Assembly: GCF_037201815.1 (NCBI RefSeq)
Contig: NZ_CP147407.1
Location: 248,001-312,000 of the forward strand
DNA: 64,000 nucleotides
Origin: Metabacillus sp. FJAT-52054
GTDB lineage: Bacteria > Bacillota > Bacilli > Bacillales > Bacillaceae
Reading direction: 5' to 3'
Shown piece after piece: positions 40,907 to 51,186 of this stretch. How positions within the stretch are numbered: position 1 is the first letter of the stretch; each line of letters starts with the position of its first letter. Below the pieces are notes generated by a model. The model had not been told where the DNA came from. It was given only the letters and a program-made list of their open reading frames with translations, and did no database searches. The translations under genes were made by a program, and so were the position numbers.

Positions 40907-41368
40907 GTGGGGAAAAGTGAGTTAAAGATCAGGGGCATGAAAGTGGAAGATATCGAATCTGTTTATGAAATAGAGACGAAATCCTTCAAATCGCCCTGGA
41001 ATAAAGAGTCCTTTTATAATGAAGTGGCCCATAATCTTTTTGCCACTTATTTAGTTGCTGAAAACGAGCAGAGAGTCATCGGATACTGCGGAATCTGGCT
41101 CATTGTAGATGAAGCGCAGATTACCAATATTGCCATTCTTCCCGAATACAGAGGGAACGGCTATGGTGAGCTTCTTCTCAGAAAAGCGATGAAGGAAGCG
41201 AAGAAACGCGGAGCGAAACAGCTTTCCCTGGAGGTTCGCGTTTCGAACTACCCCGCCCAGTCACTTTATAAAAAACTGGGGTTTCAGCTTGGAGGAATCA
41301 GAAAACAGTATTATACCGATAATTTAGAGGATGCTTTAGTTATGTGGGTGATGTTAAATGGAGTTTAA
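40907..41368 (+). CDS. rimI: ribosomal-protein-alanine N-acetyltransferase RimI
   Basis: A 153-aa GNAT acetyltransferase. Start GTG 40907 follows GGTGGAG; alternatives at 40898 or the internal ATG at 40937 cannot be excluded. Acetyl-CoA motif A is [20 protein letters not shown] near residue 75; the C-terminal [21 protein letters not shown] is typical RimI. It acetylates the N-terminus of S18 in E. coli. Overlaps tsaD by 11 nt within the t6A operon. Confidence 0.92.
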   Translation: MGKSELKIRGMKVEDIESVYEIETKSFKSPWNKESFYNEVAHNLFATYLVAENEQRVIGYCGIWLIVDEAQITNIAILPEYRGNGYGELLLRKAMKEAKKRGAKQLSLEVRVSNYPAQSLYKKLGFQLGGIRKQYYTDNLEDALVMWVMLNGV

Positions 41369-42398
41369 AAATGTATACATTTTAGCGATTGAAACAAGCT
41401 GTGATGAGACAGCGGCGGCTGTAATAAAGAATGGAAACGAAATTGTCTCCAATGTAGTGGCTTCGCAAATTGAATCTCATAAGCGTTTTGGAGGCGTCGT
41501 CCCAGAAATTGCATCGAGACATCATGTAGAACAGATTACATTGGTGCTTGAGGAAGCGATGCAGCAGGCAGAGCTAACCTACAAGGATTTGAGCGCTATA
41601 GCGGTGACGGAGGGACCTGGTCTTGTGGGTGCCCTATTGATTGGAGTCAACGCTGCCAAAGCGCTTGCCTTTGCACACGGGATTCCTTTGATTGGGGTTC
41701 ACCATATTGCAGGCCACATCTATGCGAACCAGCTTATTACCGAGCTGAAGTTTCCGCTTCTGTCACTTGTTGTATCGGGCGGACACACGGAGCTTGTATA
41801 CATGGAAGAGCATGGCTCTTTTGAAGTCATTGGTGAAACTTTGGATGATGCAGCAGGTGAAGCATACGACAAAGTAGCAAGAACGTTGAATATGCCATAT
41901 CCCGGCGGTCCGCATATTGACCGTCTGGCCCACGAAGGTGAGCCGGTTCTTAATCTTCCGCGAGCGTGGCTTGAAGAGGGGTCCTACCATTTTAGCTTTA
42001 GCGGACTTAAATCGGCAGTTATTAACACGCTCCACAATGCGAAGCAAAAAGGTGAGGTTATTGAAGCAAAGGACCTGGCAGCAAGCTTTCAGCAAAGTGT
42101 TGTAGAAGTACTGGTTGAAAAAACTTATCGGGCGGCAAATGAGTACAAAGTTCATCAAGTTCTCCTTGCAGGCGGTGTTGCAGCCAATAAGGGACTGCGA
42201 ACAGCGCTGACAGCGCGCTTTAAGGAGATGCCTGATACGGAGCTTGTCATTCCTCCGCTGTATTTATGTACAGACAATGCAGCCATGATTGGCGCTGCAG
42301 GTCACATGCTTTTCCAAAAAGGCAGAAGAGGGAGCATGAGTATGAATGCAAACCCCGGCCTTGAACTGGACAATGCTGATTGTGGACCAAGATCCTGA
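41358..42398 (+). CDS. tsaD: tRNA threonylcarbamoyltransferase TsaD (Gcp)
   Basis: This 346-aa catalytic ASKHA subunit of t6A synthesis has [14 protein letters not shown] at the N-terminus, the metal-binding histidines in [10 protein letters not shown] near residue 115, SGGHTEL near 139, and [10 protein letters not shown] near 270. It is the last gene of tsaE-tsaB-rimI-tsaD. The terminator stem overlaps its stop codon. Confidence 0.97.
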   Translation: MEFKNVYILAIETSCDETAAAVIKNGNEIVSNVVASQIESHKRFGGVVPEIASRHHVEQITLVLEEAMQQAELTYKDLSAIAVTEGPGLVGALLIGVNAAKALAFAHGIPLIGVHHIAGHIYANQLITELKFPLLSLVVSGGHTELVYMEEHGSFEVIGETLDDAAGEAYDKVARTLNMPYPGGPHIDRLAHEGEPVLNLPRAWLEEGSYHFSFSGLKSAVINTLHNAKQKGEVIEAKDLAASFQQSVVEVLVEKTYRAANEYKVHQVLLAGGVAANKGLRTALTARFKEMPDTELVIPPLYLCTDNAAMIGAAGHMLFQKGRRGSMSMNANPGLELDNADCGPRS

Positions 42399-42424
42399 AC
42401 CTGTTAATAACCAGGCAGGATCTT
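42389..42424 (+). terminator. terminator of the t6A operon
   Basis: Stem AAGATCCTG/CAGGATCTT with inner AACCTG/CAGG pairing, then a T-rich tail. The left arm contains the tsaD stop codon. Confidence 0.85.
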
Positions 42425-42439
42425 TTTTTATCCTAAAAG

Positions 42440-42600
42440 TTATCCACACACTTATCCACATAAGCTTTAATAGCAATAAAATCTATATATACCATAAGCT
42501 AAAGAGGTGTGGAAACCGTGGATAAATTTAGAGCTGTTTGTGGATATTGTGGATAAAAAAGCTGAAACCGCGCTAATCCACAGACGAAGCCTGTGGATAA
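42440..42600. promoter_or_regulatory. DnaA-box cluster
   Basis: Seven DnaA-box-like 9-mers lie in 161 bp. Two perfect TTATCCACA are at 42440 and 42452. Perfect TGTGGATAA on the other strand are at 42548 and 42592. One-mismatch sites are at 42517 (CGTGGATAA), 42539 (TGTGGATAT) and 42574 (TAATCCACA). Orientation flips from the first two to the middle group. From memory, B. subtilis has a DnaA-binding cluster at the gcp (tsaD) locus, which would make this a conserved site influencing replication initiation. Confidence 0.85.
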
Positions 42601-42789
42601 AAAAGAGCAGCCAGAAAGCAGGTATTCATGCTGCCTCAGTCATCTGAGATTGGCTTGATTTTTTGCCAATTTCCGCGGGAAGGGCAGAGAGCCTTCCAAT
42701 CGCTTTGCGCCTGTGAAATCTCAACCCTTTCGCTCCAATCACTAACCATTTATGGGTAAAGAACAATTCATAATCCTTAATAGAAAACA
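42601..42789. other. remaining gene-free part between tsaD and the ABC-F gene
   Basis: No gene, promoter or repeat recognised here apart from the neighbouring DnaA boxes and terminator. Confidence 0.4.
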
Positions 42790-42824
42790 AAAACCCGGAA
42801 ACGATAGCAGCGTTTCCGGGTTTT
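42790..42824. terminator. strong hairpin, terminator of ydiF (bidirectional shape)
   Basis: Perfect 14-bp stem AAAACCCGGAAACG/CGTTTCCGGGTTTT with a 7-nt loop. It lies 38 nt downstream of the minus-strand ABC-F gene. Confidence 0.85.
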
Positions 42825-42861
42825 CCTATTATTGCACTTGGCAAGGCTTTTAGACAGTCCT

Positions 42862-44787
42862 TCATGCTTGAAGCTCTTCCCATTCATCCATCAGTCTAGA
42901 CACAGATAAACGGTGCTCTTCATTTTCACGGCTGATGTCCTGCAGCTTTTCATGATCGTGAAAGTTCGCCGGATCAGCTAGCAAGTGCTCGTTTTCCTCG
43001 ATTTTCTCTTCAAGGGTAAAGATTTCAGCTTCAATTTCTTCAATCCGCCGCTGTTTTTGCCGCTCCATTTTCTTAAGTTCTTTCTCCTGCTGATAGCTCA
43101 GCTTCGTTTCTTTTGAGTCCTGAACCTTTACAGAGCCAGCTTCCTCCTGCAGTTTTATCGCAGCCAGCTCCTCTTGCTCCTGTTTCTTTTCAAGATAGTA
43201 ATCGTAATCCCCGAGGAACAGCTCGAGACTATTCTTTGAAAGCTCGCACACCTTCGTTGCAATCCGGTTGATGAAGTAACGGTCATGCGAGACGAACAGA
43301 ATGGTTCCTGGATAATCTACCAGGGCATTCTCCAAAACTTCCTTGCTGTCCAAGTCCAGATGGTTCGTCGGCTCATCGAGGATCAGCAGGTTCGCTTTTT
43401 CGAGCATCAGCTTCGCAAGGGCAAGTCTCGCTTTTTCTCCTCCGCTTAAGGCAGAGACAGGCTTCAGAACATCATCCCCTGAGAAAAGAAAATTACCGAG
43501 TACCGTCCGGATCTCCTTTTCAGGCTTAAGGGGATATTCATCCCAAAGCTCATTTAACACCCGCTTGTTCGAGGTGAGCTCTGCCTGCTCCTGATCATAA
43601 TAGCCAATCTTCAAACTGGAACCGTAGCGGATATCGCCTTCAATTGCCTGAAGCTTTCCAACAATTGTTTTTAGGAGCGTAGATTTTCCGATTCCATTCG
43701 GTCCTACGAGTGCCAGGCTGTCTCCCCGGTCTGCGGAAAACGAAATGTTGGAGATGGTCGGGATTTTTCCATCATAGGAAACAGAAAGGCTGTCCACCTT
43801 CAGGACATCGTTTCCGCTCTGCTTTTCAATATCAAACCGGAAAACGGCTGATTTTTCATCCCCAAGCGGACGGTCCAGCATGTCCATTTTTTCAAGCTGC
43901 TTCCGTCTGCTTTGGGCCCGTTTTGTTGTGGATGCTCTGGCAAGGTTCTTTTGAACGAAATCCCTGAGCTTGGCGGCCTCATCCTGCTGTTTCTCATAGG
44001 CCTTCATATCACGCTCATAGTTCTCTGCTTTTTGCTCCAGGTACTTGCTGTAGTTTCCGATAAATTTCGCGGATTGAAGCCTGGAGATCTCATAAACCTG
44101 GTTCACCACTTTGTCGAGGAAATACCGGTCATGCGATACGATCAGAACGGCGCCTTTATAGCCCTGAAGGTACTGCTCCAGCCAGGAAAGAGTCGCAATG
44201 TCCAAGTGGTTTGTCGGCTCATCCAGAATCAGAAGGGCCGGACTTGTTAATAGAAGCTTTCCCAGGGCAAGCCGGGTTTTCTGGCCTCCGCTGAGCTTGG
44301 CAATCGAAGTTGAGGAATCAAAATCCCCGAATCCAAGGCCATGCAGAATAGAGCGGATGTCTGCTTCATACTGATAGCCGCCGCGTTCTTTAAAGGAAGT
44401 CTGCAAATGATCGTATTCCTTCATGACCTGTTCAAACTGCGGGCTGCCCGGATTGATCTCGGCCATATCGGATTCCATGCCGCGCATTTTTTTCTCCATC
44501 TGCTGAAATTCACTGAACACCGTCAGCATTTCATCCCAAATGGAACGGGACGATTCAAGCCCCGTGTTTTGCGCCAAATAGCCAATGGTCAAATCCTTTG
44601 GCTTGATTATCTCGCCGGAATCATACGATAATTGACCTGAAATAATTTTAAGAAGCGTGGATTTTCCGGCACCGTTTCGGCCGACGAGGGCAATCCGGTC
44701 CCGTGTTTGAATTTCCAGCTTAATATTCGATAATATAGGCTCAGCTCCAAAAGATTTTGTGAGCTGCTGAACTTGTAGTAGAATCAT
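42862..44787 (-). CDS. ydiF: ABC-F family ATPase YdiF
   Basis: A 641-aa protein from ATG 44787, 6 nt after GAGGTG; 56 upstream codons lack a ribosome site. Two ABC domains: Walker A GRNGAGKSTLLK near 39 with signature LSGGQKTRLALGKLL near 155, and GPNGIGKSTLLK near 370 with signature LSGGEKARLALAKLM near 460. The PtIM-type linker lies between, and a charged coiled coil ends the protein. No membrane domain, so it is a ribosome-associated ABC-F factor. Resistance function cannot be inferred. Confidence 0.94.
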   Translation of the reverse strand: MILLQVQQLTKSFGAEPILSNIKLEIQTRDRIALVGRNGAGKSTLLKIISGQLSYDSGEIIKPKDLTIGYLAQNTGLESSRSIWDEMLTVFSEFQQMEKKMRGMESDMAEINPGSPQFEQVMKEYDHLQTSFKERGGYQYEADIRSILHGLGFGDFDSSTSIAKLSGGQKTRLALGKLLLTSPALLILDEPTNHLDIATLSWLEQYLQGYKGAVLIVSHDRYFLDKVVNQVYEISRLQSAKFIGNYSKYLEQKAENYERDMKAYEKQQDEAAKLRDFVQKNLARASTTKRAQSRRKQLEKMDMLDRPLGDEKSAVFRFDIEKQSGNDVLKVDSLSVSYDGKIPTISNISFSADRGDSLALVGPNGIGKSTLLKTIVGKLQAIEGDIRYGSSLKIGYYDQEQAELTSNKRVLNELWDEYPLKPEKEIRTVLGNFLFSGDDVLKPVSALSGGEKARLALAKLMLEKANLLILDEPTNHLDLDSKEVLENALVDYPGTILFVSHDRYFINRIATKVCELSKNSLELFLGDYDYYLEKKQEQEELAAIKLQEEAGSVKVQDSKETKLSYQQEKELKKMERQKQRRIEEIEAEIFTLEEKIEENEHLLADPANFHDHEKLQDISRENEEHRLSVSRLMDEWEELQA

Positions 44788-45069
44788 TCTTTTCACCTCA
44801 TGTATACTAGTTTCAGTGTAGCTTAACTGCGGTTTGCCGGCAACCATGCTGTCTGTTTCACCGGAAATTGTTGCAATCCGTAAACAGACAATCAAGATAA
44901 AATAGTGTATAGTTTGGGTAAGACGCTTTGAATGTCCATTTTTATCCACTTCCAATTGGCGGAGGAGATAAAATTGGAAGCGCTAACTAAATGATGATAA
45001 TGGAAGATCCTATAGAAAAAGTGGGGAATAAGCCACTAGATTTGCATCAAGGAATGTGAGGGAACGAGA

Positions 45070-45717
45070 ATGAACATTGATCAATCCAAAATACCGCAGG
45101 CGACCGCTAAGAGGCTGCCTTTATACTATCGCTTCTTGAAAAACCTTCATTCTTCAGGAAAGCAGAGAGTTTCTTCGGCCGAATTAAGTGACGCGGTCAA
45201 AGTCGATTCTGCTACGATCCGCAGAGATTTTTCCTATTTCGGCGCTCTTGGCAAAAAAGGCTACGGATACAATGTAAATTACCTGCTGTCCTTTTTTCGG
45301 AAGACACTGGATCAGGACGAATTAACAAAAGTCATTCTGATTGGCGTCGGGAATCTGGGAACTGCATTTTTACACTATAACTTCTCCAAAAACAACAATA
45401 CGGAAATTTTCGCTGCGTTTGATGTGGCGGAGGATAAAATCGGGACAACGGTAGGGGAGGTTCCCATTCTTCATCTGGACAAGCTGGAGGAACATCTGCC
45501 GGATGGAGCACCGGTTGCCATCCTGACGGTTCCTGCCCCTGCAGCACAATCCATTACCGACCGTCTGATTGCGATTGGCGTCAAGGGCATATTGAACTTT
45601 ACCCCTGCGAGACTGAACGTACCGGATCATATTCGGATTCACCATATTGATTTGGCCGTAGAACTGCAATCTCTTGTGTATTTCCTTAAGCATTATCCGA
45701 GCGAGACATCTGTGTAA
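45070..45717 (+). CDS. rex: redox-sensing transcriptional repressor Rex
   Basis: A 215-aa repressor. N-terminal winged helix includes [20 protein letters not shown]; the Rossmann NADH site is [15 protein letters not shown] near residue 87. It senses the NADH/NAD+ ratio and controls fermentation and respiration genes. GTGAGGGAACGAGA precedes the start. tatC follows 16 nt after its stop. Confidence 0.96.
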   Translation: MNIDQSKIPQATAKRLPLYYRFLKNLHSSGKQRVSSAELSDAVKVDSATIRRDFSYFGALGKKGYGYNVNYLLSFFRKTLDQDELTKVILIGVGNLGTAFLHYNFSKNNNTEIFAAFDVAEDKIGTTVGEVPILHLDKLEEHLPDGAPVAILTVPAPAAQSITDRLIAIGVKGILNFTPARLNVPDHIRIHHIDLAVELQSLVYFLKHYPSETSV

Positions 45718-45733
45718 AAGGATGGATGGTTCC

Positions 45734-46492
45734 ATGAATGAACGGGAAATGTCGGTTTATGAGCATATTGAGGAACTTAGGAAACGAATTTTAGTCATTG
45801 CCATCTTTTTTATTCTTGCCCTGATTGCAGGCTTCTTTCTTGCGAAGCCGATCATTTTGTTTCTGCAGCAAACAGACGAAGCGAAGAATCTGACGCTGAA
45901 TGCATTCAGAATGTCAGATCCGCTCTTCCTTTATATGAAGTTTGCGGTGATTATCGCATTAATCTTAATCTCTCCGCTGATCCTGTTCCAGCTGTGGTCC
46001 TTTATCAGCCCTGGACTGTATGAAAAAGAACGGACAGCTACATTAAGCTATATTCCATTAAGCGTTCTGTTGTTTTTGGGGGGCATTTCATTCTCTTATT
46101 TCGTTCTTTTTCCGTTTGTCGTAAGATTCATGACGAATTTTTCTGATGATTTAGGGATCAGCCAGGTAATCGGAATTAACGAATATTTTCAATTCCTTTT
46201 TGAGCTGACCCTGCCTTTCGGGCTGCTTTTCCAGCTCCCGGTGGTCATTATGTTCCTGACAAGGCTCGGAATAGTCACGCCTATGTTTTTGAGAAAAATT
46301 CGGAAGTTTGCGTATTTCTTTTTGCTCGTCGTAGCCGGACTCATTACCCCGCCGGAGCTCCTATCCCAGGTGATTGTGCTCCTGCCGCTGATTATCCTTT
46401 ACGAAATCAGCATCATCGTTTCACAGCGGGCCTACCGCCAGTCATTAAAGATTCAGATGGAGGAAGAGGCGAAGGAGCAGCTTTCCCAATAA
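45734..46492 (+). CDS. tatC: Sec-independent translocase subunit TatC
   Basis: A 252-aa protein with six membrane helices. The start at 45734 fits AAAAGGATGG; an in-frame ATG at 45722 touches that site. Family motifs: SVYEHIEELRKRIL at the N-terminus, FRMSDPLFLYMKFA near 55, and FQLWSFISPGLYEKER near 85. It is the twin-arginine receptor subunit. In B. subtilis a tatA gene precedes tatCY; here the 16-bp gap after rex leaves no room for one, so TatA must be encoded elsewhere. Confidence 0.96.
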   Translation: MNEREMSVYEHIEELRKRILVIAIFFILALIAGFFLAKPIILFLQQTDEAKNLTLNAFRMSDPLFLYMKFAVIIALILISPLILFQLWSFISPGLYEKERTATLSYIPLSVLLFLGGISFSYFVLFPFVVRFMTNFSDDLGISQVIGINEYFQFLFELTLPFGLLFQLPVVIMFLTRLGIVTPMFLRKIRKFAYFFLLVVAGLITPPELLSQVIVLLPLIILYEISIIVSQRAYRQSLKIQMEEEAKEQLSQ

Positions 46493-46493
46493 A

Positions 46494-46520
46494 AATAACC
46501 TGTCCGGCGGACAGGTTATT
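46494..46520. terminator. bidirectional terminator between tatC and ydiK
   Basis: Perfect 12-bp stem AATAACCTGTCC/GGACAGGTTATT with loop GGC. T-rich in the plus direction and AAAA-preceded, so it can serve both convergent units. Confidence 0.85.
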
Positions 46521-46719
46521 TTTTCTCTGTATTCCTTTTAAGCTTTCGGCCGAATCGCAGCATCCGGAGCGCAACGGCAAAATCAAAGGTTGCAATCAGC
46601 ATCATAATGATGGTCGGGAAGGTCCAGAGGCCTTCTGCGGCGCTGTTAATGGCCAAGTATGTGAATAGTGCTCCCATTGCTAAGTAAAAGATGGCAAGTG
46701 CGCCAGGACGTGCTCTCAT
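46516..46719 (-). CDS. ydiK: small membrane protein YdiK (DUF4305)
   Basis: A 67-aa protein with two hydrophobic helices (residues 7-25 and 33-52) and a basic C-terminus. Size and the position after ydiL match B. subtilis YdiK. It overlaps ydiL by ATGA, so the two are coupled. Function unknown. Confidence 0.85.
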   Translation of the reverse strand: MRARPGALAIFYLAMGALFTYLAINSAAEGLWTFPTIIMMLIATFDFAVALRMLRFGRKLKRNTEKK

Positions 46720-47432
46720 AAAAAGTTTCCTCCAATAATGCTTTGCAATTGTTCAGCGTCTTTCATCAATCGTTCAATGTCGTCCCTGTACACATACTGA
46801 ATCACAATCACTAATGTATTCATCGACAAATGAGCGATAATCGGAACGATGATGCGCTTCGTTTTAACATAAAGAAAAGCGAACGTAAATCCCATAGCCG
46901 AGTAAAGAAGTATATGGGAAGGGTCCTGATGGACGACCGCAAAGATCACCGAGCTGATAAGTGCGGCCAGGACGAAATTGGTCCGTTTATAAATCGTTCC
47001 GAAAATGATTTTGCGGAAAACAATTTCCTCAAGAATTGGTCCTGCAATCGAAACAACAAAGATCATGAGCGGGGTCACCTTGACGATGTCCATAATCCGC
47101 TGTGTATTTTCCGATCCGGGTTTAATGCCGAATAGCTGAATCTCAATATTAGCAGCTATAATTTGTGCTAAAAACGCAAGAAAAATACCGCCGATTGCCC
47201 ATCCTGCAGCTGTTGATGGCGAAGCGGGGGTTCCTCTTAAATCAAAATCTCCGCGGTCCTTCCTCAATAGAAGCAAAACAACGGTAAGCCCAACGGCAAA
47301 GCTGATGATGTTCCAGTATCCGATGACCTGTCCCCGGTCCACTCCCAATAAAAGAAGAAGCCGGTAACCTACTAATCCGGAGAACAGCATGATGACATAT
47401 GTAAGCAGAATATACCAATAATGTCTCTTCAC
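46716..47432 (-). CDS. ydiL: CPBP (CaaX-like) intramembrane metalloprotease YdiL
   Basis: A 238-aa multi-pass membrane protein. Start GTG 47432 lies 9 nt after AAGGAG; nine codons upstream do not. The protease motif EEIVFRKIIF (EExxxR) is near residue 135 and HQDPSHILLY near 170 supplies the histidine; a further His occurs in IAHLSMN. These are the hallmarks of Abi/CPBP prenyl-protease-like enzymes. In B. subtilis YdiL is linked to quorum and morphology phenotypes only weakly. First gene of the ydiL-ydiK pair. Confidence 0.9.
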   Translation of the reverse strand: MKRHYWYILLTYVIMLFSGLVGYRLLLLLGVDRGQVIGYWNIISFAVGLTVVLLLLRKDRGDFDLRGTPASPSTAAGWAIGGIFLAFLAQIIAANIEIQLFGIKPGSENTQRIMDIVKVTPLMIFVVSIAGPILEEIVFRKIIFGTIYKRTNFVLAALISSVIFAVVHQDPSHILLYSAMGFTFAFLYVKTKRIIVPIIAHLSMNTLVIVIQYVYRDDIERLMKDAEQLQSIIGGNFL

Positions 47433-47611
47433 AAATAAGCTCCTTTTAAGACCGCACATGCTTTTAGCCTATTCCTGTGTGCGGGAAATGATACATTTTA
47501 CATGACCACAAATAATTGTACCACATCCTCCGCCTTTTCTCTTATACGGAGTCTGTGTGGGTGCGTTTTCAAATGTTGAATTTCGTCGAACAAAAATTAA
47601 ATAGTTTTCAC

Positions 47612-47640
47612 TTGAAATTAGCAAAAAGTTTATATAATAT
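47612..47640 (+). promoter_or_regulatory. sigma-A promoter of groESL
   Basis: TTGAAA at 47612 and a TATATAATAT -10 region at 47631-47640 (TAATAT gives a 17-nt spacer). It is immediately upstream of CIRCE. Confidence 0.75.
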
Positions 47641-47651
47641 AGACTTGTGTG

Positions 47652-47678
47652 TTAGCACTCAAGATAAACGAGTGCTAA
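47652..47678 (+). promoter_or_regulatory. CIRCE operator (HrcA binding site)
   Basis: TTAGCACTC, 9 nt, GAGTGCTAA: the perfect consensus inverted repeat. It places groESL under HrcA heat-shock repression. Confidence 0.98.
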
Positions 47679-47718
47679 TAAAAATAAACTACATATGAAA
47701 TTGAGGAGGGTGTTTCAC

Positions 47719-48003
47719 TTGTTAAAGCCACTAGGTGATCGTGTAATTATTGAATTGGTTGAATCTGAGGAAAAAACAGCAAGCGGCATCGTATTGCCAG
47801 ATTCTGCGAAGGAAAAACCGCAAGAAGGTAAAGTTGTAGCTGCTGGTACAGGACGCATTTTGGATAATGGCGAGAAGGTTGCTCTTGAAGTAGCTGCCGG
47901 CGATCGCATCATCTTCTCAAAATATGCTGGAACTGAAGTTAAATATGAAGGTACAGAATACCTGATCCTTCGTGAGAGCGACATTTTAGCGGTTATCGGC
48001 TAA
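47719..48003 (+). CDS. groES: co-chaperonin GroES
   Basis: A 94-aa protein from TTG 47719, with GAGGAGGG 9 nt upstream; the frame extends 8 codons further without a ribosome site. [22 protein letters not shown] and the mobile loop/[14 protein letters not shown] are conserved. The heptamer caps GroEL. Same length and TTG start as in B. subtilis. Confidence 0.98.
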   Translation: MLKPLGDRVIIELVESEEKTASGIVLPDSAKEKPQEGKVVAAGTGRILDNGEKVALEVAAGDRIIFSKYAGTEVKYEGTEYLILRESDILAVIG

Positions 48004-49698
<1,695 letters not shown>

Positions 49699-49704
49699 TC
49701 ACAT

Positions 49705-49726
49705 CAGTTTCACTTTTGTGAAGCTG
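49705..49726 (+). other. hairpin after groEL
   Basis: CAGTTTCAC, TTTT loop, GTGAAGCTG: nearly perfect 9-bp stem, no T-tail. It may stabilise the mRNA end or lie in an attachment site. Confidence 0.5.
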
Positions 49727-49755
49727 TCCATTGTATAAATAGTTAGTAAGTAAAG

Positions 49756-49784
49756 GACTACTTCCTATGTAAAAGGAGGTAGTC
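49756..49784 (+). terminator. terminator of groESL, at the boundary to the mobile element
   Basis: Stem GACTACTTCC/GGAGGTAGTC, 9-nt loop, T6. The right arm (AAAGGAGGT) is also the only Shine-Dalgarno for the integrase GTG that begins right after the T-run. Confidence 0.85.
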
Positions 49785-49790
49785 TTTTTT

Positions 49791-50702
49791 GTGCTTTTAA
49801 AGTTTGCATTTCAAGATTTTCTTGATGACCGTAAGTTTAAAAATACAACAGAGGTTAACATTCAGAACTACAAGGTGTTATTAGGGGGGTTCATTAATTA
49901 CTGCCAGGACAATGACGTGATTAATTTAGAAGAAGTTGAGGTTAGTCATGTTAAGGGGTATCTGAAACACTGCCAAAGTAAGGGGAATTCCCCCAATACT
50001 ATAAATACAAAATTACAACGTATAAGGGCATTTTTTAATTACTTGGTTGAAGAAGGCATGGCTAAAGAGAATGTAGCAAGTAAGGTTCAGAGACAAAAAA
50101 CAGACGTGAAAATTAACGTCTTTACAGATGAACAAATTCATCAAATGTTAGGCTATTATCGCAGTTTAAGGAGAAGAGAAAAAAGTTACTTCGCTTATCG
50201 GGGTTACATGTTGATAGTGACATTTCTAGGGACAGGTGTTAGAAGGACTGAAATCATTAACTTAAAGTGGTCGGACGTTGACTTAGTAAACCTAACCATG
50301 TCCGTATACGGTAAGAACAGGCGTAAAGAGACTATCTATATGACAGAGAAGTTAGCCAAAGAACTGTCTGCTTATTGTTTGTTTTGCAAGAGGTTCTTCA
50401 ACAAATTAAGCAATTACGTCTTTGTTAACAGAGATAATACACAAATGACTCAAAACTCTATTATGTTAGTGTTTCAAAACCTCCAAAGAAAGATGAATTT
50501 TTCAGATGTAAGGGTGTCACCCCACACTTTTAGGCACACATTTTGCCATAGATTAGCCATAAGTGGTATGTCCGCCTTTGCAATACAAAAGATGATGCGA
50601 CATGAAAACATCGCGGTTACTACTCATTATGTGGCTATGTGGGGAAATGAGTTGAAGGAACAAAATGATAAACATAACCCTTTAAATAATCTTGATGTAT
50701 AG
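49791..50702 (+). CDS. tyrosine recombinase/integrase of the element
   Basis: A 303-aa XerC/D-type recombinase. N-terminal SAM-like domain (residues 1-90) includes NSPNTINTKLQRIRAFFNYL. Catalytic residues: Arg in LGTGVRRTEI near 147, Lys in the beta-hairpin, HTFRHTF near 245, His in MRHEN near 270 and the nucleophile Tyr in TTHYVAM near 279. Start GTG directly follows the groEL terminator T-run. This sets the left end of the integrative element. Composition is clearly AT-richer than groEL. Confidence 0.93.
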   Translation: MLLKFAFQDFLDDRKFKNTTEVNIQNYKVLLGGFINYCQDNDVINLEEVEVSHVKGYLKHCQSKGNSPNTINTKLQRIRAFFNYLVEEGMAKENVASKVQRQKTDVKINVFTDEQIHQMLGYYRSLRRREKSYFAYRGYMLIVTFLGTGVRRTEIINLKWSDVDLVNLTMSVYGKNRRKETIYMTEKLAKELSAYCLFCKRFFNKLSNYVFVNRDNTQMTQNSIMLVFQNLQRKMNFSDVRVSPHTFRHTFCHRLAISGMSAFAIQKMMRHENIAVTTHYVAMWGNELKEQNDKHNPLNNLDV

Positions 50703-50714
50703 AGAGGATAACCA

Positions 50715-50933
50715 ATGAATTCAAACCTTCCAGCACTTGATAAGATGACCACTTTAGAAGCCATACATTGGTACACAGGAGAAGTTATGAAAGTTACAAG
50801 CCGTGAAGCACGTATCAATGGGACATATCCAGAAGAGTACCTAGATTCCTTATATAAGTGGAAGATGAAGCTTAATAGAAGGTGTGAAGCAGAACGTAGA
50901 AACAGGGGGAAAGAATATGTTAATGCAATCTGA
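50715..50933 (+). CDS. hypothetical small protein
   Basis: A 72-aa charged, helical protein with no recognisable family (WYTGEVMKVTSREARING). AGAGAGGATAACC precedes the ATG and it lies 12 bp after the integrase, so co-transcription is likely. It overlaps the next gene by 17 nt. An accessory or regulatory role with the integrase (excisionase-like) is possible but unproven. Confidence 0.6.
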   Translation: MNSNLPALDKMTTLEAIHWYTGEVMKVTSREARINGTYPEEYLDSLYKWKMKLNRRCEAERRNRGKEYVNAI

Positions 50934-51186
50934 CTACAGAGTTCAAAGTGCTACTACAGACGGTCTCTACATTAAAGTTTGTAGTAATTACTTTACTGTT
51001 AACGAAGCAAAGAATGCATTCTTCAACGAGGAAGCAGAGAACAAGAAGGATGATACAATCCTAATCCAAGTAGTACAGGAGAGAGAGGGAGAAGAAAGGC
51101 AGAGTGCATCTATAGCATTTGGGGTTGAGGAAGCTGAACGCTTTGCCTTAGCGATTCTTAACATATGTAGTGTAATCAAGTATTAA
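50917..51186 (+). CDS. hypothetical small protein
   Basis: This 89-aa protein starts at ATG 50917 behind AGGGGGAAAG; eleven upstream codons in frame overlap the previous gene without a ribosome site. It has alternating strands and helices (YIKVCSNYFTVNEAKNAFFNEEAENK), acidic. No family recognised. Last gene of the integrase group. Confidence 0.6.
   Translation: MLMQSDYRVQSATTDGLYIKVCSNYFTVNEAKNAFFNEEAENKKDDTILIQVVQEREGEERQSASIAFGVEEAERFALAILNICSVIKY

Noticed and set aside
44788..44955. 56-codon N-terminal extension of the ABC-F gene
   Set aside because: No ribosome site and not part of the family; ATG 44787 has GAGGTG at the right distance.
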